In this document: positions 26,869-35,888 of the stretch, piece by piece
Layout: each line of letters begins with the position of its first letter
How positions within the stretch are numbered: the stretch's first letter is position 1
Source: Hydrogenophilales bacterium
GTDB lineage: Bacteria; Pseudomonadota; Gammaproteobacteria; Burkholderiales; Thiobacillaceae
Assembly (NCBI GenBank): GCA_024636675.1
Contig: JAGXGM010000039.1
Location: 1 to 58,126 of the forward strand
Length of the DNA: 58,126 nucleotides
Direction: 5' to 3'
The notes under the pieces: generated by a model
The model's input: only the letters and a program-made list of their open reading frames with translations
Databases searched by the model: none
What the model was told of the DNA's origin: nothing
Made by a program: the position numbers and the translations under genes

Positions 26869-29142
26869 TCAAAGGTTACACGCGGCCTCGACGCCCTCGG
26901 ATGTGAGGCTGGCGGCCAGTTCGGCCAGCGGTATGGGCCGCCCCAGCAAATAACCCTGCGCATGGGCAATGCCCAGGCTTTCGACCTTGCGCAGCACGGC
27001 CTCGGTCTCCACCCCCTCGGCCACCAGCGAATAGCCGACCTCGCTCATCATGCGGGCGAAATCGGCCACCACCTGGCCGGCACGGTTGTCCTGCCCCAGC
27101 TTGTTTACCAGCGAAATGTCGAACTTGACCACATCCACCGGCAAGTCGACCAGATAGCGCAGCGGCGAATATCCGGTGCCGAAGTCATCCATCGCAATGC
27201 GGTAATTCACCGTGCGCAACAAGTCGAGATAGGTGCTCACCTCCACCATTTGCGTGATAAGCGAGGTTTCGGTGATCTCCAGCATCAGGGGATGACGGGC
27301 GTTGTGGCGCGACAGCTCCAGCAGCTGCGAGACGATTTCCGGGTGCGAAATGCTCTGCGCCGACAGGTTGATCGAGATGCCGCATCCTGTCGGAAGCTGG
27401 CCTGAGGACAAGTCGGTGTCAACCTGGTTCAGCACCGCCAGATCGAACTCGGTTTCCAGGCGGCGGCTGCTGACCACCGGCAGAAACGCCTCTGGCTGGA
27501 TGAGGGTGCCGTGATAGCGGATGCGTGCCAGCGCCTCGTAATAGTCCACCTGACGTCCTGGCAGGGCATGAATCGCCTGATAGTGCATTTCGATCATGCC
27601 GGGGGCAGCCAGAGCCTGGAACAAGGCACTGGTTTCGCGGCTGGCCACCAGTGTCTGCGAGGCACGCTCGGTATCTTCGCCATACAGCGCGATACGGGTG
27701 CGCCCGGGCTGCTTGGCGGTATACATGGCGATGTCGGCCTGCTTGGGCAGCTCGTCGACATGCTCAAGCTGATCGGCCGCACAGAAGGCGATGCCGATGC
27801 TGAGTCCAACCGGTTCGATGATTCCGAGATCGCCAAAGCCTGCGGCATCGATCAGGCTCTGGCAGCGTTGCGCGACCTGCTTGGCCTGGGCGGGCGTGGT
27901 GCGCGACAGGAAGGTGGCGAATTCGTCGCCGCCGATTCGATACAGGCGATCGTTGGCGCGCAATGCCATCACCAGCGCATCCGCAATGATGGACAGCACG
28001 CGATCGCCCTTGGCGTGGCCGTAAGTGTCGTTGATGGTCTTGAAACGGTCGCAATCAAAAAGCAGGAAGGCCACGCCCTGCGGTGCAGTTTTCAATTCCT
28101 GGCGGAAGCGTTCCCAGTCTTCTTCATAGGCGCGCCGGTTGTGGCAGCCGGTCAGGGTGTCCTGGCGCGCCTGCGTGTGGAATTCACGGTTCTGGTGTTC
28201 CAGCGAGCCGTGCATCTCGCGCAATTGCAGCTGGTAGTCGTATAGCGAACGCCGGATGCTTTCCAGTTCGCTGATGCGTATGCTCTGCGAACGTGACGGA
28301 CTGGGGCTGAAGCGACCTTGCTGCATGGCATCGATGTCCTGAGATAGTCGCCCAAGCGGACGCACCAGCAGGCGGTTGTACGCCACGAAACCGAACAATG
28401 CCGTGGCCGCCAGCAATATAAACAGCGCGATCAGGGTACGCGACAGGATGGTCTGAAACCGGAGCTGGTCGGGATCGGGGCGGGCGCTGAAGCTCAGGTG
28501 CGAAAGCAGGTCCGCCGCGGCCAGTGTCTCCCCCGGTTTGAGTGCCAGACTGACATTGGAGCTGTCGGTGAAATGGAATGCGTCCTCGCGCAGCAGGGCC
28601 GGCATGAAGTCGACCCGGATCAGCCCGTGGCCGAGCAGGCTTTGTCGCTGTTCGCCGCTGTATACGGGGAAGGCGTTATACAACGCAACTGCGCCTGCCT
28701 CGTTGACCAGCCAGCTGGAATTCTGATGCGGCTGCAAGCTGGCGGGCAGCCTGGCCGGCAGGCTGGTTTTTGCCGGGCCGGATGAAAGCAACAAGCCTGA
28801 TTGGTCATACAACGCGGCCCTGACATAACGGCTGTCCAGCATGCCGCTTTCGTATACCCGCTGGTCGCGCCAGTAGGTGTAATACTCGGGCAGCACCAGC
28901 TGTTGCCGGGTTTCATCCCAGCGTGCCAGCTTGATGGCCTGTTCTTCGGTCCGACTCAATAGCCGCTGCACGGCAGCTTCCAGTTCGGACTGCGCCGCGT
29001 TCACATTCTGCAGCTTCAGGCTGTGCGTGACGACCCGTGTTTGGTAGGCAGCAAAGCTTCCGATCAGGCCCACCAGCACCAGCAGCCCGATGATGAAGGC
29101 GAGTGCGATCTGCTTGATGGAAAAGGAGGCACGCCTTTTCAT
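26869..29142 (-). CDS. CHASE4-GGDEF-EAL membrane c-di-GMP enzyme
   Basis: 757 residues. Helix (about 12-32), periplasmic CHASE4 sensor with KLARWDETRQ (about 72), second helix (235-258) with a short HAMP-like link, GGDEF domain with an intact RIGGDEF site (about 402) and EAL domain with YEALAR (about 525), TETSL, DDFGTGYS and AEGVETE. Both active sites look complete, so the protein could make and degrade c-di-GMP. No RxxD inhibitory motif is obvious before the GGDEF. The stop-start junction with the next gene overlaps. Confidence 0.9.
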   Translation of the reverse strand: MKRRASFSIKQIALAFIIGLLVLVGLIGSFAAYQTRVVTHSLKLQNVNAAQSELEAAVQRLLSRTEEQAIKLARWDETRQQLVLPEYYTYWRDQRVYESGMLDSRYVRAALYDQSGLLLSSGPAKTSLPARLPASLQPHQNSSWLVNEAGAVALYNAFPVYSGEQRQSLLGHGLIRVDFMPALLREDAFHFTDSSNVSLALKPGETLAAADLLSHLSFSARPDPDQLRFQTILSRTLIALFILLAATALFGFVAYNRLLVRPLGRLSQDIDAMQQGRFSPSPSRSQSIRISELESIRRSLYDYQLQLREMHGSLEHQNREFHTQARQDTLTGCHNRRAYEEDWERFRQELKTAPQGVAFLLFDCDRFKTINDTYGHAKGDRVLSIIADALVMALRANDRLYRIGGDEFATFLSRTTPAQAKQVAQRCQSLIDAAGFGDLGIIEPVGLSIGIAFCAADQLEHVDELPKQADIAMYTAKQPGRTRIALYGEDTERASQTLVASRETSALFQALAAPGMIEMHYQAIHALPGRQVDYYEALARIRYHGTLIQPEAFLPVVSSRRLETEFDLAVLNQVDTDLSSGQLPTGCGISINLSAQSISHPEIVSQLLELSRHNARHPLMLEITETSLITQMVEVSTYLDLLRTVNYRIAMDDFGTGYSPLRYLVDLPVDVVKFDISLVNKLGQDNRAGQVVADFARMMSEVGYSLVAEGVETEAVLRKVESLGIAHAQGYLLGRPIPLAELAASLTSEGVEAACNL

Positions 29143-29993
29143 CGGGCTGAAGCCGGGTGTATGTGTCCCAGGAATTTGAGCGTGTACTCCAGCAGATCGA
29201 ACTCATGCGCGCCATCCATGAAATGGTTGGCGCCTTTCACGATCACCATCGGGGTCTGCACATGTTCCAATGCCTTGAGCCAGCCGTGTCCCAACACGTC
29301 GTCCCGGTCGCCCATGATGAGTCTTACACTCACCGGCGATTGCTTCAATGCAACCAGCAGGCGGGCCTGATCCCAGCGTGCATACGACAGCAGTCCTTCC
29401 GGCGTCGATGGATATTTCCGGCAGAAAGACAAGCCTTGATTAACCAGCGCGCGCTGCTTGTTGCGTACGCGGCCTTCCAATTGCGTGAGCAGGGCAGAAC
29501 GCACAGTCGTGCCGATCTGGGCCTCGAGCAGCGAAATGCCGATGTAGCCTTTTACTGCCGCATCCGGCTTGAGTGACAGATAGGCCAGCAACTGCAGGCT
29601 GCCAAAGCTGTGGCCGACCAGCACGATGGAACGGTGGCCTTGTGATTTCAGCCAGCTCACCCAGCGTCCGATTTCGGCCACATCGTCATCCAGACTGTGC
29701 TTGTGCACGGCCTCGCATGCCAGGCTTTGCATGCGATTGGGAATATTCAGACTGAGCGTGGGCGCCAATACCGTATAGCCCGTGTCGTGCAGACCGCGAG
29801 CCAGTATGGCCACGGTGGAAAAATCGCGCGTCTGCAAAAAGCCGTGCAGCAGCAGCACGGCGGGCTTGCCGGGTTCGCCGACCAGATAGTCAGCGTTGGC
29901 CGGAATGGCAGGGCGCATTTCCTGCTGGGCTATTACCGCGTGGGCAGCGGTCGGAAACACCGATATCAGCAAGCAGAACAGGTATAGGCGCAT
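29139..29993 (-). CDS. Alpha/beta hydrolase, exported
   Basis: 284 residues. A signal peptide (MRLYLFCLLISVFPTAAHA) precedes an alpha/beta hydrolase fold. The nucleophile elbow is VLVGHSFGSLQ (Ser near residue 128), the oxyanion region LLLHGFLQTRDFST, and a late GANHFMDGAHEF provides the catalytic His. The substrate is unknown. Its end overlaps the start of the c-di-GMP gene by 4 nt, so it is the first gene of a two-gene unit. Confidence 0.78.
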   Translation of the reverse strand: MRLYLFCLLISVFPTAAHAVIAQQEMRPAIPANADYLVGEPGKPAVLLLHGFLQTRDFSTVAILARGLHDTGYTVLAPTLSLNIPNRMQSLACEAVHKHSLDDDVAEIGRWVSWLKSQGHRSIVLVGHSFGSLQLLAYLSLKPDAAVKGYIGISLLEAQIGTTVRSALLTQLEGRVRNKQRALVNQGLSFCRKYPSTPEGLLSYARWDQARLLVALKQSPVSVRLIMGDRDDVLGHGWLKALEHVQTPMVIVKGANHFMDGAHEFDLLEYTLKFLGHIHPASAR

Positions 29994-30114
29994 GGCTGGG
30001 CTGGATGAACGGAAACTTTAGAACTAACGGCAGCAAACCCGTCAAACTGAAGGGGTATGTAATCGGTCTGGCCGCTGCTGGATGTTACACTCCGCCTCGA
30101 AATCCTGTCCAAAA

Positions 30115-32076
30115 ATGTTTGATCTGAAAAGCATATTTTCCCCCGAAGGCGCGTGTGCCACGGTCCTGCCGGGCTGGCGTTCGCGTCCGCAGCAGCTCGC
30201 CATGGCCGAGGCAGTCGAGCGTGCGATCGCCGACAACAGCGTACTGCTGGCTGAAGCCGGCACCGGCACCGGTAAAACGCTGGCCTATCTGGTCCCCGCC
30301 CTGCTGTCGGGCGGCAAGGTGGTGATCTCCACCGGGACCAAGGCGCTGCAGGATCAGCTGTTTCATCGCGATCTGCCGGCTGCGCGCCGCGCGCTCAAGT
30401 CGCCGGTCAAGGTGGCCTTGCTGAAAGGTCGCGCCAATTACGTCTGCCACCATCACCTGCAACGCAACTTGAGCGACGGCCTTTTCGCCCATCGCGACGA
30501 TGCGGCATGGTTGCAGAAAATCGCCCGCTTTGCCGAAACCAGCAGCAGCGGCGACCGTGCCGAAGCCGAAGGCATCCCCGAGGACGCCACCGCCTGGTTT
30601 TATGCGATCTCCAGCCGCGATACCTGTCTGGGCAGCGAATGCAGCCACTACAAGGACTGTTTCGTGATGGCTGCACGCAAAGCCGCGCTCGACGCCGAGG
30701 TGGTGGTGGTTAATCACCACCTGTTCTTTGCCGACCTGTGGCTGAAGGACGAAGGCGTCGCCGAGCTGCTGCCGGCGTGCAACACCGTGGTTCTCGACGA
30801 AGCGCACCAGCTGGCCGAAACGGCCGCCCAGTTTTTCGGCGAAACGCTCTCTACCGCGCAGCTGCTCGATCTGGCGGGCGACACCAAGCGCCTCGCGGCA
30901 GTGAAGGCAGGCGACTTTCCTGCGCTGCGCCGTGCGGCCGAAGACCTGGGGAAAATGACGCGCGACCTGCGCCTGGCATTTCCGCAGACTCCGGTCAAGT
31001 CGACCCTCGCGGAACTGGCGCGTTACGACAAGTGGCCGGACGCGCTGAAATCCCTGTCGACGGCGCTGGATGAAACGGCAAAGCTGCTGGAAACCCAGGC
31101 CGAGCGCGACGCCGACCTGAAGAACTGCTTCGAGCGGGCGCAGGCGGTGCAGGCCACCCTGGCCAGCTGGCAGCACGCCGACGATCCCGACCATCCCCGC
31201 GTGCGCTGGCTGGAAACCACGCTGAGCTCGCTGCTGCTGCATGCGACCCCCTTGTCGGTCGGCGCGATGTTCGGCGCCAAGCTCACCGAGCGCGCGCAGG
31301 CATGGATCCTGACTTCCGCCACGCTCGCCGTCGGCGGCGACTTCACCCACCTCAAAACGCGCCTGGGCATCGAGACCGCCGAAACCCTGTGCGTCGACAG
31401 CCCCTTCGACTACCCGCGCCAGGGCGTGCTCTACGTGCCACAGGGCTTGCCCGCACCCAATACGCCGGACTTCACCGACGCTGTCGTCAAGGCCGCCCTG
31501 CCGGTGCTGGAAATCAGCCGCGGCCGCGCCTTCATCCTGTTCACCAGCCTGCGCGCGCTGGAAAAAGCGCGCGGCCTGTTGTTTGATGCCTTCAAGGCGC
31601 GCGGCTGGGATTACCCGCTGCTGGTGCAAGGCGATGCGCCGAAGAACGAACTCCTCGCGCGCTTCCAGAAAGCCGGCAACGCCGTGCTGCTGGGCAGCCA
31701 GAGTTTCTGGGAAGGGGTCGACATGCCGGGCGACGCGCTGTCGGTGGTGATCATCGACAAGCTGCCCTTCCAGCCGCCCGACGACCCGGTGGTCGCCGCG
31801 CGCATCGCCCAGGCCGAGAAGAACGGCGGCAAGCCCTTCATGGACTACCAGCTGCCGCACGCGGCGATCAGCCTGAAGCAGGGGGCGGGACGGCTGATCC
31901 GCACCGAGACCGATCGCGGGGTGCTGATGATTTGCGATACGCGACTGGCGGATAAGCCTTATGGGCGCCTGCTGCTGAATGCGTTGCCGGCGATGACGCG
32001 GACGCGGAAGCTGGAAGTGGTGGAGCGGTTCTTTGCGGCGCAGGGGGCAGGGCAGGAGACAGTTGGCGTGGCCTGA
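30115..32076 (+). CDS. DinG/YoaA-family ATP-dependent DNA helicase
   Basis: 653 residues. The ATG at 30115 gives the expected start. Walker A is EAGTGTGKTLAY (about residue 46); the iron-sulfur cysteines are VCHHHL and DTCLGSECSHYKDC (about 180-192); Walker B is VVLDEAHQL. C-terminal helicase motifs include LLGSQSFWEGVDMPGD and GAGRLIRTETDRG. A superfamily 2 XPD-like 5'-3' DNA helicase, involved in repair of replication-blocking structures. It is closer to YoaA than to the longer exonuclease-fused DinG. Confidence 0.88.
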   Translation: MFDLKSIFSPEGACATVLPGWRSRPQQLAMAEAVERAIADNSVLLAEAGTGTGKTLAYLVPALLSGGKVVISTGTKALQDQLFHRDLPAARRALKSPVKVALLKGRANYVCHHHLQRNLSDGLFAHRDDAAWLQKIARFAETSSSGDRAEAEGIPEDATAWFYAISSRDTCLGSECSHYKDCFVMAARKAALDAEVVVVNHHLFFADLWLKDEGVAELLPACNTVVLDEAHQLAETAAQFFGETLSTAQLLDLAGDTKRLAAVKAGDFPALRRAAEDLGKMTRDLRLAFPQTPVKSTLAELARYDKWPDALKSLSTALDETAKLLETQAERDADLKNCFERAQAVQATLASWQHADDPDHPRVRWLETTLSSLLLHATPLSVGAMFGAKLTERAQAWILTSATLAVGGDFTHLKTRLGIETAETLCVDSPFDYPRQGVLYVPQGLPAPNTPDFTDAVVKAALPVLEISRGRAFILFTSLRALEKARGLLFDAFKARGWDYPLLVQGDAPKNELLARFQKAGNAVLLGSQSFWEGVDMPGDALSVVIIDKLPFQPPDDPVVAARIAQAEKNGGKPFMDYQLPHAAISLKQGAGRLIRTETDRGVLMICDTRLADKPYGRLLLNALPAMTRTRKLEVVERFFAAQGAGQETVGVA

Positions 32077-32235
32077 GGCGCGTACCCACTGTTTCGTCAG
32101 GATTCTTTCAGCGTGATGCCGGCAAGCCTCAAGCCTTCAGGAAGGTAAACGCCTCCGCAACGCACGAAAACAGACGCATGGTCTGCCCGTTTGCGATTGC
32201 CCTGATCGAATCTGGCGTAATCGGACCCGCGCAGT

Positions 32236-32661
32236 TCAACTATCCGTCCCCGGCTTCACCGTTCGCAGCTTCTTCGTTTCACCCCGCCGCTGCTTGCTGT
32301 CCAGCCGCCGTTTCTTTGACGCCAGCGTGGGACGGGTGGGACGGCGCGGCTTGTCCACTTCGCAGGCTTCGCGTATCAGTTCGATCAGTCGTTCCAGGGC
32401 GTCGTCGCGGTTGCGCCGCTGGCTGCGATAGCGTTCGGCCTCGATGATCAGCACGCCGTCCTGGGTGATGCGGCGGCCGGCCAGGGCGATGAGGCGGGCG
32501 CGCACCGGGTCGGGCAGCGAGGGGGAGCGGGCAACGTCGAAGCGTAGTTGCACCGCGGTCGACACCTTGTTGACGTTCTGCCCGCCGGGGCCCGAGGCAC
32601 GCACGAAATCCTCCTGGATTTCGCGCTCGTCGAGCTCGATCTGGGCATTGACCCGGATCAT
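32236..32661 (-). CDS. arfB: Alternative ribosome-rescue factor ArfB
   Basis: 141 residues. The class-I release-factor GGQ is in RASGPGGQNVNKVST (about residue 26), the only catalytic part needed for peptidyl-tRNA hydrolysis. The C-terminal tail is very basic (KKRRLDSKQRRGETKK), as required for binding the empty mRNA channel of stalled ribosomes. It rescues ribosomes on truncated mRNA. It lies 16 nt downstream of murI on the same strand, so the two are probably co-transcribed. Confidence 0.93.
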   Translation of the reverse strand: MIRVNAQIELDEREIQEDFVRASGPGGQNVNKVSTAVQLRFDVARSPSLPDPVRARLIALAGRRITQDGVLIIEAERYRSQRRNRDDALERLIELIREACEVDKPRRPTRPTLASKKRRLDSKQRRGETKKLRTVKPGTDS

Positions 32662-32677
32662 GCGTATAGCTGGGTGG

Positions 32678-33475
32678 CTACCACTTCACCACGTGCACGT
32701 TGTTGAGCGTGCGCCCCAGAAAGCGCTCGCCGATGGTCTGGAAGCGCAGCGGCACGTCGGTGACGTAGAAGTCGTAACGCGGCTGGGCCGGCCCCGGGTT
32801 GGCCAGCTTCTTTTCGGCCAGCACCGCGGCGACCTGCTCGGCCATGGCTTCGGCAGAATCGACCAGCGCAACGTCATCGCCCACCACCTGGCGCAGCAGC
32901 GGCTTCAAGAGGGGATAGTGGGTGCAGCCCAGCACCAGGGTGTCGATGTGCTCGCCCAGCAGGGGCTTCAGATAGTCCTGGGCGGTCAGCCGGGTGACTT
33001 CGTGGTCGAGCCAGCCTTCTTCCACCAATGGAACGAACAGCGCACAGGCCTGCGAATGGATGCGCGAATCGGGTGCGTACTTGTGGATGGCGCGTGCGTA
33101 GGTATTGCTGTTGATGGTGGTGGGGGTGCCAATGACGCCGATCTTCTTGCCGCCGCGTGCCGATACGGCGCCGGCGTCGATGACGTCGAGCACCGGCACC
33201 GGCGACAGGTCCTTGACCACCTGCGCCGCCACCGCCGCCATGGTATTGCAGGCGATGACCAGGAGCTTGACGTCCTTTTCCAGCAGGAACTGCGCGATCT
33301 GGGTGGTGAAATGGGCGATGGTCTCGACCGACTTCACGCCATAGGGCACGCGCGCGGTGTCGCCGAAATAGACGATGTTCTCGTAGGGCAAACGCTCCAT
33401 CAGGGCACGCACCACGGTCAATCCACCAATGCCGGAATCGAATACGCCAATAGGGGAATTTGCATTCGTGGACAT
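32678..33475 (-). CDS. murI: Glutamate racemase
   Basis: 265 residues. Catalytic cysteines are in VIACNTMAAV (about residue 76) and VLGCTHYPLL (about residue 186), each with its partner acid in the typical positions; FDSGIGGLTVVRAL starts the fold. It interconverts L- and D-glutamate for peptidoglycan synthesis. It belongs to the minus-strand pair murI-arfB. The cation transporter gene on the plus strand begins 83 nt beyond the murI start, leaving a short divergent promoter region. Confidence 0.95.
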   Translation of the reverse strand: MSTNANSPIGVFDSGIGGLTVVRALMERLPYENIVYFGDTARVPYGVKSVETIAHFTTQIAQFLLEKDVKLLVIACNTMAAVAAQVVKDLSPVPVLDVIDAGAVSARGGKKIGVIGTPTTINSNTYARAIHKYAPDSRIHSQACALFVPLVEEGWLDHEVTRLTAQDYLKPLLGEHIDTLVLGCTHYPLLKPLLRQVVGDDVALVDSAEAMAEQVAAVLAEKKLANPGPAQPRYDFYVTDVPLRFQTIGERFLGRTLNNVHVVKW

Positions 33476-33558
33476 GGGTGGCAGGATGGCGGGATGGAAA
33501 AGACGATATTTTACCCGCAGGGTTCCCGGGCATCACAAACGGCGGGGCGGTATTCGGC

Positions 33559-34176
33559 ATGAGCGGCTGCGGTTGCGATTCGGTGTGCAACGCGGCGGCG
33601 CCCGATCCGCGCTACCGGCGTGCGCTGTGGATCGCGCTGGTGCTGAATATGGTGATGTTCGGCGTCGAAATCGTCGCCAGCCTGCAGTCGCAGTCGGTGT
33701 CGCTGCTGGCCGATGCGGTCGACTTCCTGGGCGATGCGGCCAACTACAGTGTTGCGCTATTTGTCCTGGGGCTGGCGCCGGTGTGGCGCTCGCGCACCGC
33801 GCTGTGGAAAGGCTGGCTGATGGTCGGCTTCGGCGTATTTGTGCTCGGAAAATCGGCCTGGCAGTGGTCGGCCGGCATCGTGCCGGAACCGTTCATCATG
33901 GGCTGGGTGAGTCTCCTGGCGCTGACGGTTAACTTCGGCGTTGCGGCGCTGTTGTATGCGTATCGCCAGGGCGACGCGCAGGCGCGTTCGGTGTGGTTGT
34001 GCTCGCGCAACGACGCGCTCGGCAATATCGCGGTGATGGGCGCAGCGGTCGGGGTGTGGGCGACCGCGCACGGCTGGCCGGACATCGCGGTGGCGCTGGT
34101 GCTGGCGGGACTGGCGCTGACGTCGGGCGCATCGGTGATCCGTCACGCGCGGGAAGAATTGCGCACGGGGGTGTAG
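33559..34176 (+). CDS. Cation-efflux-like membrane protein (CDF-related, short)
   Basis: 205 residues, with five to six membrane helices. The metal-binding helix pattern SLLADAVDFLGDAANY and a later SRNDALGN match cation diffusion facilitators. The usual cytoplasmic domain at the C terminus is missing. The N terminus, MSGCGCDSVC, is rich in cysteine, possibly a metal-sensing arm. Probable export of a divalent metal ion; identity unknown. Confidence 0.72.
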   Translation: MSGCGCDSVCNAAAPDPRYRRALWIALVLNMVMFGVEIVASLQSQSVSLLADAVDFLGDAANYSVALFVLGLAPVWRSRTALWKGWLMVGFGVFVLGKSAWQWSAGIVPEPFIMGWVSLLALTVNFGVAALLYAYRQGDAQARSVWLCSRNDALGNIAVMGAAVGVWATAHGWPDIAVALVLAGLALTSGASVIRHAREELRTGV

Positions 34177-34189
34177 ATACCGCCTCTGC

Positions 34190-34295
34190 AGTCGATGCTC
34201 AGGCCGGCGGTCGCCGCCCAGGCAATCGCGCCTTGAAAGGCGCTCCCACGTAGACGCGGCGTCCTCGCCGCGGATGCCGTGGTCATTGCGTGAAA
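34190..34295. repeat. Isolated REP-like palindromic element
   Basis: The stretch contains AATCGCGCCTTGAAAGGCGCTC, followed by GACGCGGCGTCCTCGCCGCGGATGCCGTGGT; both parts recur in the arrays at 42.7-42.9 kb and 54.7-55.3 kb. It sits between the cation transporter and queG (34177-34349), where I see no gene. A second hairpin, GGGGCGCCCC, lies just after it. Confidence 0.6.
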
Positions 34296-34349
34296 GGCAA
34301 ATCGGGACGGGGGCGCCCCTCTTCAGAATGGGGCGCGGAAAAATGTGGC

Positions 34350-35408
34350 CTAGACCTTTTGCTGCCGCGCCAGCGCCCACGCGACATGCTCGCGCACCAA
34401 TTCGGACGGATGCTCCAGCCGCGCGCCCAGCGCCGCTTCCATTTCAGGCGAAGGCGGCGCATTGCCCAGCGCGACTGCAATGTTCCTCAGCCAGCGCTCA
34501 TGTCCGATGCGGCGGATCGGCGAGCCTGCCAGCCGTTCGTTGAAATCGGCTTCGCTCCACATGAACAGGTCCACCAGTTGCGCGCTGTCGAGTCCGTTTC
34601 GCACTTCGAAATCCGGCAGTGCGGCGGTCTGCGCAAAGCGGTTCCACGGGCACATCAGCTGGCAGTCGTCGCAGCCGTAGATGCGGTTGCCCAGCAACGG
34701 GCGCAGTTCGGTCGGAATGCTGCCCTTGAGTTCGATGGTGAGGTAGGAAATGCAGCGCCGCGCATCGAGCGTGTAGGGCGCGACAATGGCCTGGGTCGGG
34801 CAGACGTCGATGCAGGCAGCGCAGGTACCGCAGTGGCCGGCTTCGGGGGCGTCCACCGGCAGCGGCAAATCGGTGTAGATCTCGCCGATGAAGAACCACG
34901 AGCCGTGCTGCCGGTTCAGCAGCAACGTGTGCTTGCCGCGCCAGCCGAGGCCGGATTTGGTGGCGAGTTCGACTTCCAGCACCGGCGCACTGTCGGTGAA
35001 AACGCGAAAATGGTGTTCGCCGACTTCCGCGCCGATTTTTTCGGCCAGGCTCTGCAGGCGGTTGCGTAACACCTTGTGGTAGTCGCGTCCCAGGGCATAG
35101 CGAGAGACATAGGCGGCGTCGGGGTCGTTCAGCACCGCATGCGGGTCGGCCGACGCCGGCGGAAAATAGTCCAGCCGCGCGCTGATGATACGGACGGTTC
35201 CCGGCACCAGTTCGGCGGGCCGGCTGCGTTTGGTGCCGTGCGCGGCCATATAATCCATCTCGCCATGAAAGCCCTGATCCAGCCATTCCTGCAAGCCCGC
35301 TTCGGCCGCACTCAGGTCGCCGTCGGTAATGCCCACCGCGGCAAAGCCGAGCTCGCGCCCCCATTGCTTGATTTTCTGCGCCAATCGGCTTAAATCCTGC
35401 TCATGCAT
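34350..35408 (-). CDS. queG: Epoxyqueuosine reductase
   Basis: 352 residues from the ATG complement of 35406-35408, which matches the expected start (MHEQDLSRLAQKIKQWG). Two [4Fe-4S] clusters are marked by CGTCAACIDVCPTQAI and CDDCQLMCPWN; the cobalamin-binding part is N-terminal and a HEAT-like tail ends the protein. It performs the last step of queuosine synthesis in tRNA. Its start codon lies in the same ATGCAT hexamer as that of tsaE on the other strand. Confidence 0.94.
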   Translation of the reverse strand: MHEQDLSRLAQKIKQWGRELGFAAVGITDGDLSAAEAGLQEWLDQGFHGEMDYMAAHGTKRSRPAELVPGTVRIISARLDYFPPASADPHAVLNDPDAAYVSRYALGRDYHKVLRNRLQSLAEKIGAEVGEHHFRVFTDSAPVLEVELATKSGLGWRGKHTLLLNRQHGSWFFIGEIYTDLPLPVDAPEAGHCGTCAACIDVCPTQAIVAPYTLDARRCISYLTIELKGSIPTELRPLLGNRIYGCDDCQLMCPWNRFAQTAALPDFEVRNGLDSAQLVDLFMWSEADFNERLAGSPIRRIGHERWLRNIAVALGNAPPSPEMEAALGARLEHPSELVREHVAWALARQQKV

Positions 35409-35888
35409 ACAGTCGATGATACAGCGCGTTGCCGCCGCCATTTGCCCGACGAGGCGGCAACCCTGGCATTCGGCGCACAGCTGGCACGGGAACTAATGCC
35501 CGGCCTGACCTTCTACCTTGAGGGCGATCTGGGCGCAGGCAAGACGACGCTGGTGCGCGGACTGCTGCGCGCGCTGGGACATGAGGGACGGGTCAAGAGC
35601 CCGACTTACACCCTGGCCGAGATCTACAGCCTGCCCGCGTTTGAGCTATATCACTTTGACCTGTATCGTATGCACGACCCGCGCGAGTGGCTGGATGCCG
35701 GGTTTCGCGACATCAGCGACGGTCAGGCGGTGAGCCTGATCGAATGGCCCGAAAAGGCCGCGGGCTGGCTGCCGCCGCCGGACGTGATCGTCCGGCTGGC
35801 GATTGCGGACGAGGCGCGCGAAATCGAATGCGAAGCCGCCAGTCCGCGCGGTGCACATTATCTGGAGTCATTTTGCACGCTCTGCTGA
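35403..35888 (+). CDS. tsaE: tRNA threonylcarbamoyladenosine synthesis ATPase TsaE
   Basis: 161 residues. Walker A is EGDLGAGKTTLVRGLL (about residue 40), and the typical SPTYTLAEIY and HFDLYRM motifs follow. It is an ATPase subunit of the complex that modifies A37 of ANN-decoding tRNAs. The ATG at 35403 is the only in-frame ATG; a TTG at 35442 is an alternative. The stop (35886-35888) overlaps the start of amiC by 16 nt, as in many betaproteobacterial tsaE-amiC-mutL clusters. Confidence 0.92.
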   Translation: MHTVDDTARCRRHLPDEAATLAFGAQLARELMPGLTFYLEGDLGAGKTTLVRGLLRALGHEGRVKSPTYTLAEIYSLPAFELYHFDLYRMHDPREWLDAGFRDISDGQAVSLIEWPEKAAGWLPPPDVIVRLAIADEAREIECEAASPRGAHYLESFCTLC

